From NCBI GenBank assembly GCA_965228625.1, contig OZ245829.1, positions 1,550,001 to 1,614,000 of the forward strand: DNA of 64,000 nucleotides, in the 5' to 3' direction. Below, piece by piece: positions 59,372-64,000 of this stretch (position 1 is its first letter; each line of letters begins with the position of its first letter). Below the pieces are notes generated by a model. It searched no databases. It saw nothing but the letters and a program-made list of their open reading frames with translations, and was not told the origin of the DNA. A program made the translations under genes and the position numbers. Origin of the DNA: UBA2767 sp965228625. Lineage in GTDB: Bacteria; Pseudomonadota; Alphaproteobacteria; Rhizobiales; Methyloligellaceae.

Positions 59372-59968
59372 TCAGGTACGGGCGATGATTTCCCTGCCCG
59401 TTACCGCGCGCACGAGGCTCGGATCACCGATCTCCCGGATAGACGAAATCGCCGAGCGCCGCGCCGCCAGACCGAGCCGCACCGGACGCTGATGCGGTGA
59501 ATTAACGGAAAGTTTGCCACACCTTTCGATTGGCTCACGCCAGGACCCGTCGAGATTCGGCAGCAGCAGAGGCAGGTTCAGGGCACGCGCCCAGCTCTGC
59601 CAGCGTGCGCCGACATCGCCCATCTCGGACGAAACGTGCAATGGAAAGCAGAGTTTCGGATCGGGATGATGCAGATTGACCGAAACCGCGAAACTGTCGA
59701 ACCCCGCGTCGAGGGCTTCGATCCGGATCGCGACGCCACTGAAATCCTCGAGCGCGAGATTTCGGCAAACAGCCGGAACGCCTGAGACTTCGTGCTTTAC
59801 GGCAACTGATTCCGGACGGATCTCGACCAGATCGCGCGCAGCGTGCGCGCGATCGGTGCTGCTTTCGACCGGAAGGCTGTATCGCACCGGAAGCGTTTTG
59901 GGATCGAGATCCAACGGGCTCATAGGCCAACGTGCCGCAAGCCCGTGCGGCTGTGTTTGACGCCTCAC
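59372..59968 (-). CDS. DUF6101-family protein
   Basis: 198 aa from GTG 59968, chosen because GGGGAG ends 6 nt upstream; ATG 59923 is an alternative. No signal peptide. Blocks: LDPKTLPVRYSLPVESSTDR, AVKHEVSGVPAVCRNLALED, GVAIRIEALDAGFDSFAVSV, SWARALNLPLLLPNLDGSWR and REPIERCGKLSVN, ending in a basic region. The family is restricted to Rhizobiales-like Alphaproteobacteria and has no known role. The assignment rests on pattern memory. Its leader has an unusual predicted fold. Confidence 0.65.
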   Translation of the reverse strand: MRRQTQPHGLAARWPMSPLDLDPKTLPVRYSLPVESSTDRAHAARDLVEIRPESVAVKHEVSGVPAVCRNLALEDFSGVAIRIEALDAGFDSFAVSVNLHHPDPKLCFPLHVSSEMGDVGARWQSWARALNLPLLLPNLDGSWREPIERCGKLSVNSPHQRPVRLGLAARRSAISSIREIGDPSLVRAVTGREIIART

Positions 59969-60039
59969 AATTAACTCCCCTTGAGGTTGTCTGTTGCAAC
60001 CTTTGGCGGTTGTCTTGCGCAACCTTTGTTGTCGGGGAG
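59969..60039 (-). promoter_or_regulatory. Candidate structured leader masking the DUF6101 ribosome binding site
   Basis: On the minus strand CTCCCC (60039-60034) is complementary to GGGGAG (59980-59975), which is the Shine-Dalgarno of the DUF6101 gene. Between them are two tandem repeats CAAAGGTTGC-N3-AGACAACC (60028-60008 and 60005-59985), each able to form a GGTTG/CAACC hairpin. The whole would be a closed three-way element occluding the start. Confidence 0.5.
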
Positions 60040-60172
60040 AATGCCACACACATCTTCTGATCCCCTTAAGGAACGCCGTTAAAGTTTGGTATTCGCTGCG
60101 TAAGGCATTTAGAAAGGTTCACACCACGTTAGCCTGCCCGCGCGGCAGGTCCCATCGAGACACTCCAGGATC

Positions 60173-60967
60173 GTGAGCGAAACCATCAGCAACGAAGAGT
60201 TTGATCTTTTGATCGCGGCCGTGCGCGAGGCCGGCGCGACGGCGCTGTCCTATTTCGGCAACAACCCGCGCCGAAAAACCAAAGCCGACGGAACCGAGGT
60301 CAGCGAGGCCGATCTCGCAGCCAACGGCGTGCTGAAAAGGCGCCTCGTTGCAGACGGGCAGGCATATGGCTGGCTGTCTGAAGAAACCGAAGACGATCTG
60401 ACACGGCTGAACCATGAAAAAGTCTGGATGGTTGATCCGATCGACGGGACTCGGGCGTTCCTCAACGAGGCGGCCGAGTGGACCGTGTCGGCGGCGCTGG
60501 TGATAAAGGGAAAACCGATGCTCGCGGCGGTGTTCAACCCGGTCAAGGACGAGCTATTTCATGCCAGGCGCGGCGGCGGCACGTTCCTGAACGACACGCG
60601 CGTCTTTGTCCGCGACCCCGTTGCGCTCGACGGTGCCTGCCTCGCCGCCTCGCCCGGCCTGTTGCGTTCAAAAAGATGGAAGCAGCCCTGGGGGAATGTT
60701 GAGGCGATTTGGGTGAACTCGATCGCCTATCGCCTCGCCCTGGTGGCCGGCGGTCTTTGCGACGGGACGATCTCCATGTCACCAAAAAGCGACTGGGATA
60801 TTGTCGCGGCCGACCTGCTCGTGCGAGAAGCAGGCGGTCTGATGACCGACTACTCGGGCACCGGATTCACCTATAACGGGACGAGCACCACTCAGTCGTC
60901 CGTGGTGGCTGCCGGGCCGACCCTTCACGCGGTATTGATCGAGCGGACCGCGCAAGCGACAAACTGA
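60173..60967 (+). CDS. 3'(2'),5'-bisphosphate nucleotidase CysQ-like
   Basis: 264 aa, GTG start at 60173. Inositol-monophosphatase superfamily: metal site VWMVDPIDGTRAFLNEAAEW (DPIDGT), KADGTEVSEADLAAN, SEETEDD with the upstream Glu pair, and SKSDWDIVAADLLVREAGGL-like SPKSDWDIVAADLLVREAGG. Closest in pattern to CysQ (PAP phosphatase), although inositol phosphatase activity cannot be excluded. Followed 43 nt later by the DUF4170 gene. Confidence 0.85.
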   Translation: MSETISNEEFDLLIAAVREAGATALSYFGNNPRRKTKADGTEVSEADLAANGVLKRRLVADGQAYGWLSEETEDDLTRLNHEKVWMVDPIDGTRAFLNEAAEWTVSAALVIKGKPMLAAVFNPVKDELFHARRGGGTFLNDTRVFVRDPVALDGACLAASPGLLRSKRWKQPWGNVEAIWVNSIAYRLALVAGGLCDGTISMSPKSDWDIVAADLLVREAGGLMTDYSGTGFTYNGTSTTQSSVVAAGPTLHAVLIERTAQATN

Positions 60968-61010
60968 CCCGCTCGCCGACTGGCATTGACACGAGGAGGA
61001 ACGTCGACGC

Positions 61011-61268
61011 ATGGCTGAGAAAGGCGATGAGACACCTGAAAAGCAACTGCTTCATCTGGTGTTCGGCGGCGAGTTGAAAGACCTTGAGGGAGTCGAGTTC
61101 AGCGATCTCGACAAACTTGATATCGTTGGTATTTTTCCCAACTACGCCACCGCGTACGACGCTTGGAAAGGGGCGTCACAGAGATCAGTGGACAACGCTC
61201 ATATGCGCTATTTCATCGTCCACATGCACCGACTTCTCGATCCGGAAACGGCCGAGGAAAACGCCTGA
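61011..61268 (+). CDS. DUF4170 protein
   Basis: 85 aa. Pattern KQLLHLVFGGELKDLEGVEF, DIVGIFPNYATAYDAWKGAS and VDNAHMRYFIVHMHRLLDPE is the small DUF4170 family of Alphaproteobacteria. No signal peptide. Function unknown. GAGGAGGAACGTCG precedes the ATG, a strong ribosome binding site. Commonly found in the cysQ-DUF4170-ABC exporter-DUF374 order seen here. Confidence 0.9.
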   Translation: MAEKGDETPEKQLLHLVFGGELKDLEGVEFSDLDKLDIVGIFPNYATAYDAWKGASQRSVDNAHMRYFIVHMHRLLDPETAEENA

Positions 61269-61391
61269 ACAAGCCGGGCCTTGCTGCCGGCGATGTGGCG
61301 CCGCACCGGATTAGCTGTTAGAACGGCGGTCGATTCTGTGTGGCTGCGCGGCGTACCGTGTAAGCATGATGTCTGCCGACGGAAAACGTAA

Positions 61392-63275
61392 GTGAAAGAC
61401 GCACTGTTCACCGACGCGGCCTCCGTAAAGCGAAAAGCTGATGTGCTTCAGGTCGATTACACGACCCGTGAAGTGATCGAACGCATCTGGCATGAGCATT
61501 TTCGGCCAAGGATCGGCCTCGTCATCCTTGCCGGGCTCACGCTCGCGTTTGCGGCCGCGACCGCGGGCGCCATTCCATTCATCATTCAACTGACAGCCGA
61601 CAATGTGTTCGTCGAAAAGAAGGAAGAGATGATCTACCCGATCATGGCCTTCGTTCTTGTCGTGAGCGTCGCAAAGGCGCTCACCGAATATGTGTCCACC
61701 GTGGCTGTCGGGTATCTCGGCAATCGCTTCATTGCCGATCTGCGCATCCAGATGTTCTCGAAAATCACCGAGGCTGACCTGAGCTGGATCAACTCGGTGC
61801 ATTCCGGGCGCCTTATCTCCGGCTTCCTCTACGACGCCAATCTCATTAAGCAGACCGCGAGCCGCGCCATGGTGGCGCTCTGCCAGAACACCATCAAGGT
61901 CATCGTTCTGGTCGGCGTGATGCTGTATATGGATCTGCGTTTCTCCGGCGTTGTGCTGATCACAATGCCTTTTGCGTTCTGGCTCCTCGGTCGCCAGCGC
62001 CGCAAAATGCGCAAGTCCACGACAAAGACGCTTCAGGAAACAGGCGACCTCAGCGCACTCATTTCACAGACCATATCCGGGCTGCCCATCGTGCATGCCT
62101 ATGGTCAAGAAAAACACGAGATCAAGCGGGCGACACGCGCCATAAACCGGGCTCTGGAATTCACCATGCGCGGCGCGAGGGCCAGAGCGGCTTCGGCTCC
62201 GTTTGTCGAGGTGCTCGTGGGCATTGGCCTGGCCGCACTGATCTATGTTGCCGGCGTCAAGGGCATCACCGGCGCCGTTTCACTTGGCCACTTCATGGGC
62301 TTCATGACCTCTGTCATGCTGATCTATCAACCCTTGAAGAGCGTGGCGACCTTGCAGACCGCAATTCAGGAAGGCGTGGCGGCAGCGAGCCGCGTGTTCG
62401 GGATCATAGACCGCAAGCGCGAACTCATTGACGCACCCGACGCCAAGCCGCTCAAGATAAAGAAGGGCGAGATCGTCTTTGAGAACGTGTCGTTTTCATA
62501 CGAAGACGGCGCAAAGGTCCTGCGGGATGTATCGCTCACAGTGCCGGCCGGAAAGACGGTCGCTCTGGTCGGGCCGTCCGGCGCAGGCAAAAGCACAATG
62601 ATCAACCTTGCACTGCGTTTCTTCGATCCGCAGCAAGGCCGTGTCCTCATTGATGGCCAGGATATTTCCAAGGTTACGACGACCAGCCTGCGGGACAACC
62701 TGGCATTGGTCACCCAGGATCCGGTTCTGTTCGACGAAACCATCAGCGAGAACATTACCTACGGGTCTGATGGCGACCAGGAGAGCGTCATTGCCGCAGC
62801 CAAGGCGGCGGACGCCCATGAATTCATCTCCAAGCTGCCGAAAGGCTACGAGACCCGCGCCGGAGAAGCCGGCAACATCCTCTCCGGCGGCGAAAAGCAG
62901 CGCATCGCGATCGCGCGCGCGGTATTCAAGGACGCGCCGATCCTGCTTCTCGACGAGCCCACGAGTTCTCTCGACTCCGAGGCGGAAGCAAAAGTGCAGC
63001 ACGCGCTGGACAAGCTGATGCGCGGGCGGACGGTCTTGATGATCGCGCATCGCCTTTCGACCGTGATCGAAGCCGACCTGATTTGCGTACTCGACGAGGG
63101 CAGGATCGCGGAGATGGGCCGCCACGAGGAGCTGATGGCCGCCGGCGGCCTCTATGCCCGCCTCAACAGCGCCCAGCTCGGCATCATTCCCGATGAGCCG
63201 GTTGCTGTCGCGAGCGCACCGGTGAAGAAAAAGCGCACCGCGCGGCGTAAATCTGATCCCGTCTCGGTCAAGTGA
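61392..63275 (+). CDS. MsbA-like ABC transporter (ATP-binding and membrane protein)
   Basis: 627 aa, GTG start at 61392. N-terminal six-helix exporter domain (LVILAGLTLAFAAATAGAIP, YPIMAFVLVVSVAKALTEYV, VIVLVGVMLYMDLRFSGVVL) and C-terminal ATPase: Walker A VGPSGAGKST, Q-loop LVTQDPVLFD, signature LSGGEKQRIAIARAVF, Walker B ILLLDEPTSSLDSEAE and H-loop MIAHRLSTVIEAD. Homodimeric exporter; next to a DUF374 acyltransferase gene a lipid A/lipid flippase role is plausible. Basic C-terminal tail. Confidence 0.9.
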   Translation: MKDALFTDAASVKRKADVLQVDYTTREVIERIWHEHFRPRIGLVILAGLTLAFAAATAGAIPFIIQLTADNVFVEKKEEMIYPIMAFVLVVSVAKALTEYVSTVAVGYLGNRFIADLRIQMFSKITEADLSWINSVHSGRLISGFLYDANLIKQTASRAMVALCQNTIKVIVLVGVMLYMDLRFSGVVLITMPFAFWLLGRQRRKMRKSTTKTLQETGDLSALISQTISGLPIVHAYGQEKHEIKRATRAINRALEFTMRGARARAASAPFVEVLVGIGLAALIYVAGVKGITGAVSLGHFMGFMTSVMLIYQPLKSVATLQTAIQEGVAAASRVFGIIDRKRELIDAPDAKPLKIKKGEIVFENVSFSYEDGAKVLRDVSLTVPAGKTVALVGPSGAGKSTMINLALRFFDPQQGRVLIDGQDISKVTTTSLRDNLALVTQDPVLFDETISENITYGSDGDQESVIAAAKAADAHEFISKLPKGYETRAGEAGNILSGGEKQRIAIARAVFKDAPILLLDEPTSSLDSEAEAKVQHALDKLMRGRTVLMIAHRLSTVIEADLICVLDEGRIAEMGRHEELMAAGGLYARLNSAQLGIIPDEPVAVASAPVKKKRTARRKSDPVSVK

Positions 63276-63296
63276 TCGAGGGCATCGGCAGCGGAG

Positions 63297-64000
63297 ATGG
63301 TTTCACGCCTCTTGAAGTCCAGTGCAGTCATCAAGGCCATCGGCAGATCGATGGCGGCCTATATTCGTTTTGTGAAACGCACCTCGCAGGTCAGCGAGGA
63401 CCCGCCGAATTTCATCGAGAACAACCTTCCCGACACACCCCTCATCATCGCCATGTGGCATGGCCAGGGGTTGTTGCTGCCGTTCATCCGGCCACGCGAT
63501 GACATCAAGGTCGCCATCATGGTGGCGAAGCACATTGACGGAGATATCGTTCACGCCTCGATCGTGCCATTCGGCATGACGACCATCCGCGGCGCCGGCG
63601 CCGGGCGCAAGGGCAAGGACAAGGGCGGTTTCGCCGCCTTGCGTGAATGCATGCACGCGCTGCGAAACGACACGACCATCGCATTGACCGCCGACATACC
63701 ACCGGGACCGGCGCGAAAAGCGGGCATCGGGATCGTCACCCTGGCAAAGCTGTCGGGCCGCCCGATCCTGCCGTGCGCGGTGGTGACGAAACACTATCTG
63801 AAACTCAACACCTGGAGCGGTTTCACCATCAACCTGCCCTTCTCGAAGATGGTGATGGCGGGCGGCAACCAGGTGCGTGTGCCACGTCATGCCAGCGCCG
63901 AGGAACTGGAGTCGGCGCGCAAGCTGCTGGAGGACGAACTGAACGAAACCACTGCGCGCGCCTACCAGCGCGCCGGCACGAAAGAACGCGGCATTTCGGC
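63297..64000 (+). CDS. DUF374 lysophospholipid acyltransferase-like protein, partial
   Basis: Open to the right edge; ~234 residues visible from ATG 63297. Sequence shows LIIAMWHGQGLLLPFIRPRD near the start (WHGQ), MVAKHIDGDIVHASIVPFGM, then DTTIALTADIPPGPARKAGI (usual motif T-A-D-G-P-R-G-P, here with I-P-P) and LAKLSGRPILPCAVVTKHYL. The DUF374 family acts in lipid A or related acyl transfer in the inner membrane. Starts 21 nt after the ABC exporter stop. The stop codon is beyond the window. Confidence 0.82.
   Translation, partial: MVSRLLKSSAVIKAIGRSMAAYIRFVKRTSQVSEDPPNFIENNLPDTPLIIAMWHGQGLLLPFIRPRDDIKVAIMVAKHIDGDIVHASIVPFGMTTIRGAGAGRKGKDKGGFAALRECMHALRNDTTIALTADIPPGPARKAGIGIVTLAKLSGRPILPCAVVTKHYLKLNTWSGFTINLPFSKMVMAGGNQVRVPRHASAEELESARKLLEDELNETTARAYQRAGTKERGIS

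Noticed and set aside
1..64000. tRNA, rRNA, prophage or insertion sequence with transposase
   Set aside because: No tRNA-like cloverleaf, rRNA stretch, integrase or transposase reading frame was recognised.

Overview
The window reads as a high-GC alphaproteobacterial chromosome, most likely from the order Hyphomicrobiales (Rhizobiales). The evidence is a CcrM-type adenine methyltransferase, an F-ATPase Fo operon with both b' and b subunits, the cox order coxB-coxA-ctaB-small membrane protein-ctaG-coxC-DUF983-SURF1-thrC-M16 peptidase, an IalB-family protein, and DUF1127, DUF4170 and DUF6101 proteins. No rRNA, tRNA, CRISPR array or prophage was seen. Genus is not resolved.

Layout. 1-4.1 kb: the 3' end of a cytochrome bd oxidase subunit II gene, two paralogous exported metallo-beta-lactamase-fold proteins, and on the minus strand a coupled pair of glycosyltransferase-like genes. 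4.2-10.5 kb: an AT-richer accessory island. Short repeat modules (R1, the 5' end of the neighbouring glycosyltransferase gene fused to a foreign tail; R2, a 93-nt open frame; and a GATTACGGTGACAGTTTAC motif) alternate with single small cargo genes, mostly two-helix membrane proteins plus one Imm11-like protein. One module is tandemly duplicated with a 784-bp period. A heparinase-family gene sits between outward copies of the same motif. 10.5-17.5 kb: a TPR protein with a frameshifted signal peptide, a radical SAM protein, rnhB, ccrM, mutY, a DUF721 protein and two exported DsbA-like proteins. 17.6-23.8 kb: smc and the atpI-B-E-F'-F operon. 23.8-28.5 kb: the glycine cleavage operon (gcvT-gcvH-gcvPA-gcvPB, minus strand) behind a tandem glycine riboswitch.

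28.6-34.4 kb: a lipoprotein gene, ispH-thrB-rnhA, an inverted-repeat element filling the gap to a peroxiredoxin gene, a DsbD N-terminal-domain protein and yqgE. 34.4-47.5 kb: a PAS-GGDEF-EAL membrane protein and the long minus-strand block from coxB down to a GNAT acetyltransferase. 48-55.6 kb: an IalB-family gene, dodecin, a divergent DUF1127/LysR pair, purC-gshA-rsmE, ubiA and an OxyR-like regulator lacking the peroxidatic cysteine. 55.9-64 kb: a small membrane protein and a tandem Usp protein, a MipA/OmpV porin-like protein, a DUF533 protein, a DUF6101 protein with a candidate Shine-Dalgarno-sequestering leader, and a plus-strand run of cysQ-like, DUF4170, MsbA-like ABC exporter and DUF374 acyltransferase genes suggesting envelope lipid export.

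The core is ordinary housekeeping: aerobic respiration, ATP synthesis, one-carbon and glycine metabolism, and redox and envelope functions. The most unusual parts are the repeat/cargo island, the leader of the DUF6101 gene and the cysteine-less OxyR homologue with ATAG-N7-CTAT boxes.
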